A stretch of 64,000 nt of DNA from Sphingomonas adhaesiva (GCF_002374855.1 NZ_NWVC01000001.1:434001-498000), one strand, 5' to 3'. Numbered from the stretch's first letter, positions 7,769 to 16,546 are shown. Notes: a model not told the origin generated them from the letters alone. Made by a program: numbers and translations.

Positions 7769-9448
7769 ATGGCCGTCCAGTACACCTATGTCATGAAGGG
7801 TCTGACCAAGACCTTCCCGGGCGCGAACAAGCCCGTCCTCAACAACATCCACCTTCAGTTCATTCCGGGCGCGAAGATCGCGATCATCGGTCCGAACGGC
7901 GCCGGCAAGTCGACGCTGATGAAGGTGATGGCCGGGATCGATACCGACTTCACCGGCGAGGCCTGGCCCGCCGAGGGGGTCCGCGTCGGTTACTTGGCGC
8001 AGGAACCGCAGCTCGATCCGTCGAAGGACGTGATGGGCAACGTCAAGGACGGCGTGCGCCCGATCGCCGACCTGGTCGATCGCTTCAACGCCATCTCGGC
8101 CGAGATGGGCGATCCGCAGGACGATACCGATTTCGACGCCCTGATGGAGGAGATGGGCGATCTTCAGGCCAAGATCGACGCGGTCGACGGCTGGACGCTC
8201 GACAACCAGCTGGAAGTCGCGATGGAGGCGCTGCGCTGCCCGCCGGGCGATGCCGACGTCACCAAGCTGTCGGGCGGTGAGCGCCGCCGCGTCGCGCTGT
8301 GCCGGCTGCTGCTGGAAAAGCCAGATATCCTGCTGCTGGACGAGCCGACCAACCACCTCGACGCCGAAAGCGTCGCCTGGCTGGAGAATTTCCTGAAGGA
8401 ATATACCGGCAACGTCATCCTCGTCACCCACGACCGTTACTTCCTCGACAATGTCGTGAACTGGGTGCTGGAGCTCGATCGCGGGCGTTACTACACCTAC
8501 GAATCGAACTATTCCGGCTATCTGGAAAAGAAGGCCAAGCGGCTGGAGCAGGAAGAACGCGAGGAGGCCGGGCGCCAGCGCGCGATCGCCGACGAGCTGG
8601 CGTGGATGCGCCAGACCCCCAAGGCGCGCCAGACCAAGTCGAAGGCGCGTATCCGCAACTTCGAACAGCTGATGGAGCAGCAGGAAAACCGCGCCGCGGG
8701 CAAGGCGCAGATCCTGATCCAGCTGCCCGAGCGGCTGGGCGGCAAGGTGATCGAGGCCAAGGGGCTGACCAAGTCCTATGGCGACAAGCTGTTGTTCGAA
8801 AACCTCGACTTCATGCTGCCGCCGGGCGGCATCGTCGGCGTGATCGGCCCCAACGGCGCGGGCAAGTCGACGCTGTTCAAGCTCATCACCGGGCAGGAAC
8901 AGCCCGACGCCGGCACGATCGAGGTCGGATCGACCGTGAAGCTCGGCTATGTCGACCAGAGCCGCGACGACCTGGATCCCAACAAGAACGTGTGGGAGGA
9001 AATCTCCGACAAGCTGGAGGTCTTCCGCTTCGGCAAGCAGGAAATTGGCACGCGCGCCTATGTCGGCGCGTTCAACTTCCGCGGGCCGGACCAGCAGAAG
9101 AAGGTCGGCCAGCTGTCGGGCGGTGAGCGCAACCGCGTCCACATGGCCAAGATGCTGAAGGAGGGCGGCAACGTCCTGCTGCTCGACGAACCGACCAACG
9201 ACCTCGACGTCGAGACACTGCGCGCGCTCGAGGAGGCGCTGGAGACGTTCGCGGGCTGCGCCGTGGTCATCAGCCACGACCGCTTCTTCCTCGATCGCCT
9301 GTGCACGCACATCCTGGCGTTCGAGGGCGACAGCCACGTCGAATGGTTCGAGGGCAATTACGAAAGCTACGAGGAAGACAAGCGCCGCCGCATGGGCGAC
9401 GCCGCCGACCGCCCGACGCGGCTGGCGTACAAGAAGCTCACCCGCTGA
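7769..9448 (+). CDS. ettA: Energy-dependent translational throttle protein EttA (ABC-F)
   Basis: Soluble ABC-F ATPase of 559 residues that binds the ribosomal E site and gates the first elongation step according to the ADP/ATP ratio. Two ATPase domains are present: GPNGAGKST, LSGGE and LLLDEPTNHLD in the first half, and again GPNGAGKST, LSGGE and LLLDEPTNDLD in the second. No transmembrane segment is present. The basic, charged linker with QTPKARQTKSKAR between them is the characteristic EttA arm. Start MAVQYTYVMKG at 7769 fits the family; the open frame to 7718 is not used. GGAG lies at 7753-7756. A strong hairpin follows the stop. Confidence 0.95.
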   Translation: MAVQYTYVMKGLTKTFPGANKPVLNNIHLQFIPGAKIAIIGPNGAGKSTLMKVMAGIDTDFTGEAWPAEGVRVGYLAQEPQLDPSKDVMGNVKDGVRPIADLVDRFNAISAEMGDPQDDTDFDALMEEMGDLQAKIDAVDGWTLDNQLEVAMEALRCPPGDADVTKLSGGERRRVALCRLLLEKPDILLLDEPTNHLDAESVAWLENFLKEYTGNVILVTHDRYFLDNVVNWVLELDRGRYYTYESNYSGYLEKKAKRLEQEEREEAGRQRAIADELAWMRQTPKARQTKSKARIRNFEQLMEQQENRAAGKAQILIQLPERLGGKVIEAKGLTKSYGDKLLFENLDFMLPPGGIVGVIGPNGAGKSTLFKLITGQEQPDAGTIEVGSTVKLGYVDQSRDDLDPNKNVWEEISDKLEVFRFGKQEIGTRAYVGAFNFRGPDQQKKVGQLSGGERNRVHMAKMLKEGGNVLLLDEPTNDLDVETLRALEEALETFAGCAVVISHDRFFLDRLCTHILAFEGDSHVEWFEGNYESYEEDKRRRMGDAADRPTRLAYKKLTR

Positions 9449-9468
9449 TCCATCCGCCGACCGGGGCA

Positions 9469-9494
9469 GGGCGGGGCGCCACGGCGCTCCGCCC
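9469..9494 (+). terminator. Hairpin downstream of ettA
   Basis: GGGCGGGGCGC pairs with GCGCTCCGCCC (11 bp including one G-T pair) around a 4-base loop. There is no T tract, so it may be a weak intrinsic terminator or an RNA-stabilising hairpin. Confidence 0.45.
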
Positions 9495-9547
9495 GCTCGA
9501 CCCGGAAGCGCCGTGAATCGGTCGGTGCCGTCAGCGACACTACCCGT

Positions 9548-9579
9548 CGTCATGCCGGACGTGTTCCGGCATCCACCGC
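9548..9579. repeat. Dispersed palindromic repeat (TGCCGGAC..GTTCCGGCA family), copy 1
   Basis: This 32-base copy has a core palindrome of TGCCGGA and TCCGGCA and differs by one base from the copies at 22577 and 22768. A worn copy lies at 32630. It stands alone in the ettA to Uma2 gap (9449-9684), which otherwise holds no gene. Confidence 0.75.
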
Positions 9580-9684
9580 TCCGCATCAATGCCGGCGACA
9601 GATATCACGGCTCGGAACGAACGACGTGCGCCGGGGTCGCCAGCATGTCGGCGGTGACGATACGACGATGAAGGCCGGCGCGGC

Positions 9685-10245
9685 CTAAAGCCCCGTCGTC
9701 TCCACCACCAGCCCCGCCACCGTCGCCGCGACCAGCGGTTCGCCGAACGCCACCGTGCGGCGTTCGCGATAACCCTCGCCCTCCGGCGCCCACATCTGGT
9801 GGATCACCGCCGACGCCACATCGACCACCCAATATTCCGGAATGCCGGCGCCGGCGTAAAGCGACTGTTTCACAGAGAGGTCGCTGGCCAGCGTGCTGTC
9901 GGCAACCTCGACCGCCAGACGCAGGTCCCGGCCCGGTAATACCGCCTCGCTATGGTCGACGACCGCGACGGCCAGGTCCGGCTCGGGCATCGTATCGTCG
10001 GACAGCCTGACCGACGGAGCGATCAGCAGGGACAGGCCCGTTTCGCCCGGCAAAGCCTGGCCGATCGCCAACGCGAGCGCACCCTGTATGCGTGCGTGCA
10101 GGGTGTGGGCCGGGCTCATGATCCAGATATCCCCCTCGATCAATTCCGTCCGCCGATCGCCGAACGTACCCCCGGCGGCAAGCCGAAGGTAATCATCGAC
10201 CGTCAGCCGGTACTTGCCCGGGCGAAGACGCTCCTGAACCGTCAT
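9685..10245 (-). CDS. Uma2 family (PD-(D/E)XK nuclease fold, DUF820) protein
   Basis: A 186-residue protein of the Uma2/DUF820 family, which adopts a restriction-endonuclease-like fold. Visible are the early glutamate (ELIEGDIW), the acidic motif EPDLAVAVVD, and the VEVADS...K segment with the downstream YAGAGIPEYWVVD that is diagnostic of the family; these supply the D...ExK-like metal site. The cellular role is not established. The family is abundant in cyanobacteria and scattered elsewhere. Here it is a single gene between ettA and an M28 peptidase, close to a dispersed repeat, so it looks like a small accessory insertion. Confidence 0.88.
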   Translation of the reverse strand: MTVQERLRPGKYRLTVDDYLRLAAGGTFGDRRTELIEGDIWIMSPAHTLHARIQGALALAIGQALPGETGLSLLIAPSVRLSDDTMPEPDLAVAVVDHSEAVLPGRDLRLAVEVADSTLASDLSVKQSLYAGAGIPEYWVVDVASAVIHQMWAPEGEGYRERRTVAFGEPLVAATVAGLVVETTGL

Positions 10246-10287
10246 GAGGGTAGAGGTATCACCAAAATCGTGCCGGGAAAACCGGCA

Positions 10288-11919
10288 CTACCTACGCTCC
10301 CCCGCGCTCCGGTCGCGGATCGCCGCGAACTCGCTGCCCGCGCTCCACGTCGGCCACACGCCCGCCGTCGACAGCCGTGCGCCGATCGTGTGGAACAGGT
10401 CGACGTCCTGTGCCGCGCCGGTCAGGTTCCAGCCCGCGTCCCAGGCGTCGCAGGTCTTGTGGTAACAGGCCATATAGTCGTCCAGCCACTTCTGCCCCGC
10501 CGCCCGCCCACCGGTGCGCAGGTCCGATGCGCCGCCCAGCGCCATCAGCAGCAGCGACGGCACGCCGCGCCGCACCAGCGAGAAATGGTCCGCGCGATAG
10601 AACAGGCCGCGTTCGCTGAACGTCTCGGGCGTCACCACGCGGCCCTGCGCGCGCGCGGCATCGGCTAGCAGCGCGTCGAGCGACGACTGCCCCGCGCCGA
10701 CCAGGACCACGTCCTTGGCCGCCCCCGCGGTCTGCAGGATGTCGAGCGTCAGGTTCGCCGCGGTGGTCGCCGCGGGATAGACCGGGTGCGCGGCATAATA
10801 TTCCGACCCCAGCAGCCCACGCTCCTCGCCGGTCCACGCCGCGAACACCAGCGTCCGGTCGCGCTTCGGCCCCGCCTTGAACAGCCGCGCCAGTTCCAGC
10901 ACGCCCGCCACGCCCAGCGCATCGTCGTTCGCGCCGGGGCGCAGCGTCTTGCCCGACGCATCCGCCGGGCCCTCGCCATAGGCGTCCCAGTGCGCGGCGA
11001 ACATCACGCTTTCGTCCGGACGGCGCGTGCCGGGCAGCCTGGCGAGCACGTTGGCGCTCTCGATCCGCTCCACCGCCACCCTGGCCACCGCGGTGAAGCG
11101 CGGCGCCATCTCGATCGGGCGGAAGCTGGCGGAACGCGCCGCGACGCGCAGCTTGGCGAGGTCCAGCCCCGCCGCGGCGAACAGCCGGTCGGCCGCGTCA
11201 TGCTCGATCCAGCCCTGCACCGGCACGCGCTCGTCGCCGGGAGCGCGCACGATATCGTAATTCTCGCCGTTCGAGGCATTGACCGTCGACCACGGATAGC
11301 CCGCCCCGCCGGTGTCGTGGACGATCAGCGCCGCCGCCGCCCCGCGCCGCGCGGCTTCCTCGAACTTGTAGGTCCAGCGCCCGTAATAGGTCATCCGCCG
11401 GTCGCCGAAGCGGCCCTTGGCATCGTCGCCGGCCTGTGCCTCGAAATCGGGGTCGTTGATGAGGAAGACGACCGTCTTGCCCTTCACGTCCACGCCCTTG
11501 AAATCGTCCCACCCGGCCTCCGGCGCGGACACGCCGTAACCGACGAAGACCATCGGCGAGGCGGTGATGTTGATCGCATCGTCCGGACGCACCGTCGTCA
11601 CCGCAATGTCGCGCCCCTGCTTCAGCGGGGTGTCGCCGATCGTCATCCAGGCGTCGGGCGCGATCCGCGTATGGACCAGCGGGACGGGTTGCAGCCACGT
11701 TCCGTCCGGGCCGCCCGGCGCCAGCCCGATCGCCTTGAACTGCGCGACCAGCCAGTCGAGCGTCTTCTTCTCCCCCGGCGTGCCGGGCGCCCGCCCGCCG
11801 AAATCGGGCGAGGCGAGCGTGCGCACGTCGGCGGACAGCCGCGCCGGGTCGGCGTGCGTCTGCGCGGCGGCGGGAAGCGCGACCAGGGCCGCGGCGGCGG
11901 CGATCAGCAGCAAGCGCAT
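10288..11919 (-). CDS. Exported M28 family peptidase with PA domain
   Basis: Predicted secreted zinc aminopeptidase of 543 residues. A signal peptide (MRLLLIAAAAALVALPAAAQ) is followed by an N-terminal helical part, a PA domain (about residues 120-230, with KGKTVVFLINDPD) and the catalytic core. Zinc and catalytic residues appear in AAHWDAYGEG, GANDDALGVAG and WTGEERGLLGSEYY. The later RADHFSLVRRGVPSL is also typical of M28. The ATG at 11919 overlaps the TGA of the NYN-LOTUS gene upstream by one base, so the two are translated in tandem. It is not close to the M28 protein at 6225 beyond family level. Confidence 0.9.
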   Translation of the reverse strand: MRLLLIAAAAALVALPAAAQTHADPARLSADVRTLASPDFGGRAPGTPGEKKTLDWLVAQFKAIGLAPGGPDGTWLQPVPLVHTRIAPDAWMTIGDTPLKQGRDIAVTTVRPDDAINITASPMVFVGYGVSAPEAGWDDFKGVDVKGKTVVFLINDPDFEAQAGDDAKGRFGDRRMTYYGRWTYKFEEAARRGAAAALIVHDTGGAGYPWSTVNASNGENYDIVRAPGDERVPVQGWIEHDAADRLFAAAGLDLAKLRVAARSASFRPIEMAPRFTAVARVAVERIESANVLARLPGTRRPDESVMFAAHWDAYGEGPADASGKTLRPGANDDALGVAGVLELARLFKAGPKRDRTLVFAAWTGEERGLLGSEYYAAHPVYPAATTAANLTLDILQTAGAAKDVVLVGAGQSSLDALLADAARAQGRVVTPETFSERGLFYRADHFSLVRRGVPSLLLMALGGASDLRTGGRAAGQKWLDDYMACYHKTCDAWDAGWNLTGAAQDVDLFHTIGARLSTAGVWPTWSAGSEFAAIRDRSAGERR

Positions 11920-12785
11920 CAGCGGACCCGCTTCACATACGACTGGCCACCTTCGCGGCGTTCCAGTTTGAAGTTGGCGACCGATTCGATCAGATCGGAC
12001 AGCCGCTTGTAGCCATAATTGCGCACGTCGAAGCTCGACCGGTTGGCCGCCAGCTGTCCCATCGCCGACAGGTTCACATACCCCTTCTCGTCACGCTTCG
12101 ACGCGTCATAGGCGTCGATCAGCAGCTTCAGCAGTTCGTCGTCCACCGGCAGCTTGGGCCGCGCCGCGATCGGCGGCGGCAGCGATTCGGCGATCGGCAC
12201 GTCGGTTTGTACCGGCACGCGCGGGGCGGGGGCGGGGGCGGCGGGCGGTGTCGGCGTCGCGGCCGGCGCTGCGGCGGTCGGAGCGGGCGTCGGCGCGGGG
12301 GCGGCAGGCACCGGCGCGGCGTCCTCCTCGACCGGCAGCGAGATCGCGTTGACGTCGATGAAGCGCGTGCACGCGCGCCGGAACGCCTCGGGCGCGCGGC
12401 TGGTCCCGAAGCCGTAGACCGGAATGCCTTCCTGCCGGATGCGCATCGCCAGCGGCATGAAGTCCGAATCGGACGACATGATGCCGAACGCCTCCACCTT
12501 GCCACGGAACAGCAGGTCCATCGCGTCGATCGTCATCTTCATATCGGTGGCGTTCTTGCCCTTGGTCAGGTCGAACTGCTGCTGCGGCTCGATGCCGTGC
12601 TTCACCGTCATGTCGCGCCACGAATTGAGCGCGGGCTTCGACCAGTTGCCGTACACCCGCCGCACGTTGACCGTGCCCAGTTCCGCCAGCACGGTCAGCA
12701 CCGGGTCCAGCGTCGCGGCGGAGGCGTTGTCCGCGTCGATCAGCAGCGCGACGTTGCGCGTCGGGGTCATGTCGTAATTGGCCAT
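11919..12785 (-). CDS. NYN domain protein with C-terminal OST-HTH/LOTUS domain
   Basis: About 288 residues. The N-terminal NYN (PIN-like) domain of the LabA/DUF88 group shows the acidic sites of a metal-dependent RNase fold: LLIDADNAS, the Asp in NATDMKMTIDAMDLL, and SSDSDFMPL. A long Ala/Pro linker (roughly residues 160-215) leads to a C-terminal OST-HTH/LOTUS-like domain (ELLKLLIDAYDAS to YVKRVR), which binds RNA in other proteins. The pairing suggests an RNA-cleaving or RNA-handling protein. Three in-frame ATGs exist (12806, 12785, 12770) with no clear ribosome site; 12785 is chosen so the protein starts just before the first strand. It is coupled to the M28 peptidase. Confidence 0.87.
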   Translation of the reverse strand: MANYDMTPTRNVALLIDADNASAATLDPVLTVLAELGTVNVRRVYGNWSKPALNSWRDMTVKHGIEPQQQFDLTKGKNATDMKMTIDAMDLLFRGKVEAFGIMSSDSDFMPLAMRIRQEGIPVYGFGTSRAPEAFRRACTRFIDVNAISLPVEEDAAPVPAAPAPTPAPTAAAPAATPTPPAAPAPAPRVPVQTDVPIAESLPPPIAARPKLPVDDELLKLLIDAYDASKRDEKGYVNLSAMGQLAANRSSFDVRNYGYKRLSDLIESVANFKLERREGGQSYVKRVR

Positions 12786-12816
12786 GCCCGGTGCATCGAC
12801 CGGCATGGCGGCAAGG

Positions 12817-13320
12817 TCAATCGTTTAGCGACGGCGCCGCGGCGGGATAATCGATCGCGACGATCTCATATTCGCGCTCGCCGGCCGGCAGCGTGACGCG
12901 GCGCAGGTCGCCCACCGCCGCGCCGCGCAGCGCACGCGCGATCGGCGCGTTCCAGCCGACGCGCCCCGCGCCCGCCTCCGCCTCGTCGTCGCCGACCAGC
13001 GTCAGGGTGCGGTGGTTGTCGTCCTCGTCCGCGATCGTCACGCTCGCGCCGAACCAGACGCGCGACCGGTCCTGCTGCTGCGCCGGGTCGACCACTTTCG
13101 CGGCCTTCATCCGCCGCGACAGCCACCCCAGCCGCCGGTCGATCTCGCGCAGCCGCTTGCGGCCGTAGATATAGTCGCCGTTCTCCGACCGGTCGCCATT
13201 GCCCGCGGCCCATGAGATGGTTTCGACCAGCGCGGGGCGCTCATGCGCGAACAGCCGCTCATATTCCTGGCGCAATGTCGTGAAGCCGGCGGGGGTGATG
13301 TAGTTCGGGCGATCGGTCAT
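12817..13320 (-). CDS. greB: Transcription elongation factor GreB
   Basis: Rescues backtracked RNA polymerase by stimulating transcript cleavage through the secondary channel. The protein has 167 residues. The N-terminal coiled-coil hairpin contains YITPAGFTTLRQEYERL and the acidic tip region GDRSENGDYIYGRKRLREIDRR, typical of GreB rather than GreA; the C-terminal FKBP-like domain ends with EYEIVAIDY. The ORF extends upstream to 13452 but that part is basic, Arg/Pro-rich shadow sequence covering a repeat; the ATG at 13320 gives the normal length. It is followed, 31 bp away, by the NYN-LOTUS gene. Confidence 0.93.
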   Translation of the reverse strand: MTDRPNYITPAGFTTLRQEYERLFAHERPALVETISWAAGNGDRSENGDYIYGRKRLREIDRRLGWLSRRMKAAKVVDPAQQQDRSRVWFGASVTIADEDDNHRTLTLVGDDEAEAGAGRVGWNAPIARALRGAAVGDLRRVTLPAGEREYEIVAIDYPAAAPSLND

Positions 13321-13363
13321 CGGCCTGCGGTTAGGCGCAAAGCGCGGGCGGATGAAGGGGCAG

Positions 13364-13394
13364 GGTTCACGCGAAGGCGCGACGCCGCGAAGAT
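13364..13394 (+). repeat. Left arm of inverted repeat (TTCACGCGAAG... family)
   Basis: A G+C-rich sequence with recurring CGCGAAG units that is a near reverse complement of 13454-13484. Together they bracket about 60 bp between greB and the lytic transglycosylase gene. The CGCGAAGACGCGAAGA type is a common dispersed repeat in this bacterial group. Confidence 0.65.
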
Positions 13395-13453
13395 TGGTCG
13401 GTCCGCGCGCCGACTGCGACGATCCGCCCCATGGTCTCCGGATCGGCCGCAAC

Positions 13454-13484
13454 CTCTTCGCGTCTTCGCGGCTTCGCGTGAATC
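13454..13484 (-). repeat. Right arm of inverted repeat (TTCACGCGAAG... family)
   Basis: The reverse complement begins GGATTCACGCGAAG and continues with CCGCGAAGACGCGAAGAG, matching the left arm at most positions. It lies directly beyond the stop codon of the lytic transglycosylase gene, so a transcript from that gene could fold into a long hairpin here. Confidence 0.65.
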
Positions 13485-13485
13485 C

Positions 13486-15498
13486 TCACCCGCCGCGCGA
13501 CCGCCCCAGATACCAGCTGAGGTTGTGCGGCCCGCGGCTCTTCGCGCGCGGCGGGTTCATCAGGTCGTAGACGACCGCATTCTCCAGCACGCGCTGGACG
13601 TAGTTGCGCGTCTCCCCGAACGGGATCGCCTCCACCCAGTCGACCGCATCGACCGCGCCGGTGCGCGGGTCGCCATTGGCGCGCAGCCATTTGTTCACGT
13701 TGCCCGGCCCGGCATTGTACGCCGCGATCGCCAGCGGATAGCTGCCGTACAGGTTGAAGATCCGCTGGAAGTAGCTCGACCCCAGCTGGATGTTGTAGCC
13801 GGTGTCGTTGACCAGCCGCGCCGGATCATACGGCAGGCCCAGCTTCCCGGCCTGTTCGCGCGCGGTGCCGGGCATCAGCTGCATCAGCCCGCTCGCGCCC
13901 ACCGGGCTGCGCGCGGCGCGGTCGAACTGGCTTTCCTGCCGCGCGACCGCATGGATCATCGACCATTGGCTTTCGTAGCCCGGCGGGACCGCGACCGTGG
14001 GAAAGCCGTTGGCGCTATATTCGGTCAGGCCGTTCTGCATCGCGCTGCGCCCCACCAGCACGCCCAGGTCCGGGCGGCGCATCGTGCGCGACAGCTCGTC
14101 CGCAAGGTAGTGGTCCGTGTCGCTGGTCGCGTCCGCGGCGATCTGCTTCACGAACGCGGTCTGGTCCTGGTACAGCCCAGCGCCGCCCAGGAACTGCGCT
14201 GCACGCACCGTCTCGCGCGCGTAGAAGGCGTTGCGCGCCGCCGGGGCGATCATCGGCGACGGGGCAGGGGGCGGCGCGGTCAGCGCGCGGCCCAGATGCT
14301 CGATCGCCAGCTGGCCGTAATATTGGTCGCGAAATCCCGCGGCGCGCTCGAACAGCGCATTGGTGTCCGCCATCCGCGCATCCTCGGCCGCGCGCGCCGC
14401 CCAGTAGAAGCCCTTGGAGCGCGTCTGCGGCGACTGGCTGGCACGGCCATAGCGTTCGAACATCGCCCGCGCATCGGCGGGTCGCCCCAGCTTCAGCGCC
14501 GCCTGTCCCGCCAGCCACGCCAGCGAGGTATAATCGTCGCGCTCGCCATAGGGCTTGGTCGACACGTCCGTCCCCGCCGGATAGGCATCGTCGATCTGCC
14601 GCGCGATGTCATAGGCGGTCTGCCACTGCCCGTCCGCCGCCGCCCCGCGCGCATTGGTCAGCAGCGCCTCGTAGAATTTCTCGACATTCCCCGGCAGCGT
14701 CATGCCCGTGCGCGTGCGCGCCAGCCAGCCGCGCGCGCTGGGGGAGGCGCCGTTGCCGCGCAGCCACGTCGCCTTGTCCGCGATATAGCCCGCGTCGCGC
14801 GCGCCGGCCGCGTCGTTCGCCGCCGCCAGCGCCGAGGCGTTGGCCGCCCCGCTGCGGAACGCCAGCCGCGCCTCGAACAGCGGGCGGGCGGTGGGGCTGG
14901 TATAGGGCAGCACACGCCCCGCCGCGCTGGTCGCCCCCTGCCACAGCAACGTGTCCATCCGCCGGTCGTTGTCCGCGCTGGTCAGCGCGCCTGGGAACTG
15001 GTTGGTGATCGTCGCCTCGTCCTGCGCGGTCAGCGTGCCCAGCCGCCACGCGGTCCGCGCTGCCGCCTGCGCCTGTGCCGACGCGCCCGTCGCGGCATAG
15101 GCGCGCGCGCACGCCACCCATCCTTGCGTCGTCAGCGGCGGCCACCGCCGGCAGAAGGCGACGATACTGGTCGCGGGCGTGTTCGGATCGGTCGCCGCCT
15201 TCTTCTCGGCGGTGCGGCGCAGTGCATTCTGCCCGGGCCAGCCGGGATGCTGCGCCAGGAACCCGGCATAGCTGTCGAACGGCAGCGCATCGGTCTGCTG
15301 CAACGCCTTCCACTGCGCGATCGGCTGCGCCATCCCCGGCAGCGAGGCTGCGGGCGCGGCGGGCGCGGTCGGGACGGGTGACGGCGCGGGGGCGGATAGC
15401 TGATCGGGGACGAGGTTGGTCGGCCCGTACTGGCCCCCGGCGACGACCGCGACCGCCCCTGCTGCTGCAACGAAAAGGATCAACGCACCTGCCTTCAC
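13486..15498 (-). CDS. Soluble lytic murein transglycosylase (Slt70-like)
   Basis: Periplasmic enzyme that cleaves peptidoglycan glycan strands to 1,6-anhydro products. An N-terminal hydrophobic segment (ALILFVAAAGAVAVVAGG) acts as signal or anchor. A long alpha-helical, Ala-rich superhelical domain follows, and the C-terminal SLT domain has the catalytic Glu in ARQESQFD, then GLMQLMP, and AIAAYNAGPGNV. The frame is open to 15627, which would run into dapA. GTG at 15498, just before the hydrophobic segment, gives 670 residues and leaves room for divergent promoters, but no clear ribosome site decides it. The function is clear; the start is uncertain. Confidence 0.88.
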   Translation of the reverse strand: MKAGALILFVAAAGAVAVVAGGQYGPTNLVPDQLSAPAPSPVPTAPAAPAASLPGMAQPIAQWKALQQTDALPFDSYAGFLAQHPGWPGQNALRRTAEKKAATDPNTPATSIVAFCRRWPPLTTQGWVACARAYAATGASAQAQAAARTAWRLGTLTAQDEATITNQFPGALTSADNDRRMDTLLWQGATSAAGRVLPYTSPTARPLFEARLAFRSGAANASALAAANDAAGARDAGYIADKATWLRGNGASPSARGWLARTRTGMTLPGNVEKFYEALLTNARGAAADGQWQTAYDIARQIDDAYPAGTDVSTKPYGERDDYTSLAWLAGQAALKLGRPADARAMFERYGRASQSPQTRSKGFYWAARAAEDARMADTNALFERAAGFRDQYYGQLAIEHLGRALTAPPPAPSPMIAPAARNAFYARETVRAAQFLGGAGLYQDQTAFVKQIAADATSDTDHYLADELSRTMRRPDLGVLVGRSAMQNGLTEYSANGFPTVAVPPGYESQWSMIHAVARQESQFDRAARSPVGASGLMQLMPGTAREQAGKLGLPYDPARLVNDTGYNIQLGSSYFQRIFNLYGSYPLAIAAYNAGPGNVNKWLRANGDPRTGAVDAVDWVEAIPFGETRNYVQRVLENAVVYDLMNPPRAKSRGPHNLSWYLGRSRGG

Positions 15499-15595
15499 TG
15501 TTCGACGGACACCATCGGTGGACAGACTAGCGATGCTAGCCGTATCTGGCCTGAACGACGCCCCCCTGTTTACGCTCCAGGAGCAATCGCTGCCC

Positions 15596-16480
15596 ATGTT
15601 CTCCGGTTCCATCCCCGCGCTGGTCACGCCGTTCGACGCCCAAGGCGATTTCGTGGAAAGCGCCTATCGCGATCTGGTCGAATGGCAAATCGCCGAGGGT
15701 TCGTCCGCGCTGGTCCCGTGCGGCACCACCGGGGAAGCGGCGACGCTGACCAAGGACGAACAGTTCGCGATCGTCCGCGTCTGCGTCGATCAGGCGCGCG
15801 GCCGCGTGCCGGTGATCGCGGGCGCGGGATCGAACGACACGCGCGTCGCGGTCGCCAACCTGATCGCCGCGAAGGAGGCCGGCGCCGATGCCGCGTTGAT
15901 GGTGCCGCCCTATTACAACCGCCCCTCGCAGGAGGGGATCTTCCAGCATTTCGCCGCGCTTGCCCCGCACGCGCCGCTGCCGATCGTCCTGTACAACGTG
16001 CCCGGCCGCACCGTCACGGACATCCAGCCCGCCACGCTGGCGCGGATCGTCACCGCCTTTCCCACGGTGTTCGTCGCGGTGAAGGACGCCTCCGGCGTGC
16101 TGCAGCGCGTGTCGGAACATCGCGCGCTGGTTGGCGCCGATTTCTGCCAACTGTCTGGCAATGACGATATGGCATTGGGCTATAACGCCACCGGCGGGGT
16201 CGGCTGCATCTCGGTCAGCGCCAATGTCGCGCCGCGGCTGTGCGCGGATTTCCAGGCGGCGTGCGCGGCCGGGGATTACGCGAAGGCGCGCGATCTCAAC
16301 GACCGCCTCTTCGCGCTCCACGTCGCGCTGTTCACCGATGCATCGCCCGGCCCGGTAAAATATGCCATGACGAAGGTGCGCCCCGGCTTCCCCGACGGCC
16401 TGCGCCTGCCGATGACCTGGCCCTCGGAAGCGAGCCGCGCCGCGGTCGACGCGGGGCTGGCGCAGGCGGGGCTGGTCTGA
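15596..16480 (+). CDS. dapA: 4-hydroxy-tetrahydrodipicolinate synthase
   Basis: Condenses pyruvate with aspartate semialdehyde, the first committed step to lysine and diaminopimelate. The protein is 294 residues, a TIM barrel. The Schiff-base lysine is K163 (VAVKDASG), Y133 (VLYNVPGRT) and T45 in CGTTGE complete the catalytic triad region, and YYNRPSQEG is the usual loop. The ATG at 15596 has CAGGAG at 15578-15583, somewhat far upstream; an open frame to 15416 is shadow of the divergent gene. smpB follows 66 bp later. Diaminopimelate supply next to a peptidoglycan lytic enzyme is a common but possibly accidental arrangement. Confidence 0.95.
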   Translation: MFSGSIPALVTPFDAQGDFVESAYRDLVEWQIAEGSSALVPCGTTGEAATLTKDEQFAIVRVCVDQARGRVPVIAGAGSNDTRVAVANLIAAKEAGADAALMVPPYYNRPSQEGIFQHFAALAPHAPLPIVLYNVPGRTVTDIQPATLARIVTAFPTVFVAVKDASGVLQRVSEHRALVGADFCQLSGNDDMALGYNATGGVGCISVSANVAPRLCADFQAACAAGDYAKARDLNDRLFALHVALFTDASPGPVKYAMTKVRPGFPDGLRLPMTWPSEASRAAVDAGLAQAGLV

Positions 16481-16546
16481 GGAAAGCGCCGCCCGGGCCG
16501 AAAGCCCCTTTGCCCCGGCGCGCGACAGCCCCTACATCACCGCCGT

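Noticed and set aside
7658..9589. A 643-residue minus-strand frame opposite ettA.
   Set aside because: Antisense shadow of a well-conserved ABC-F gene with His/Asp/Val/Leu-rich composition and no domain.
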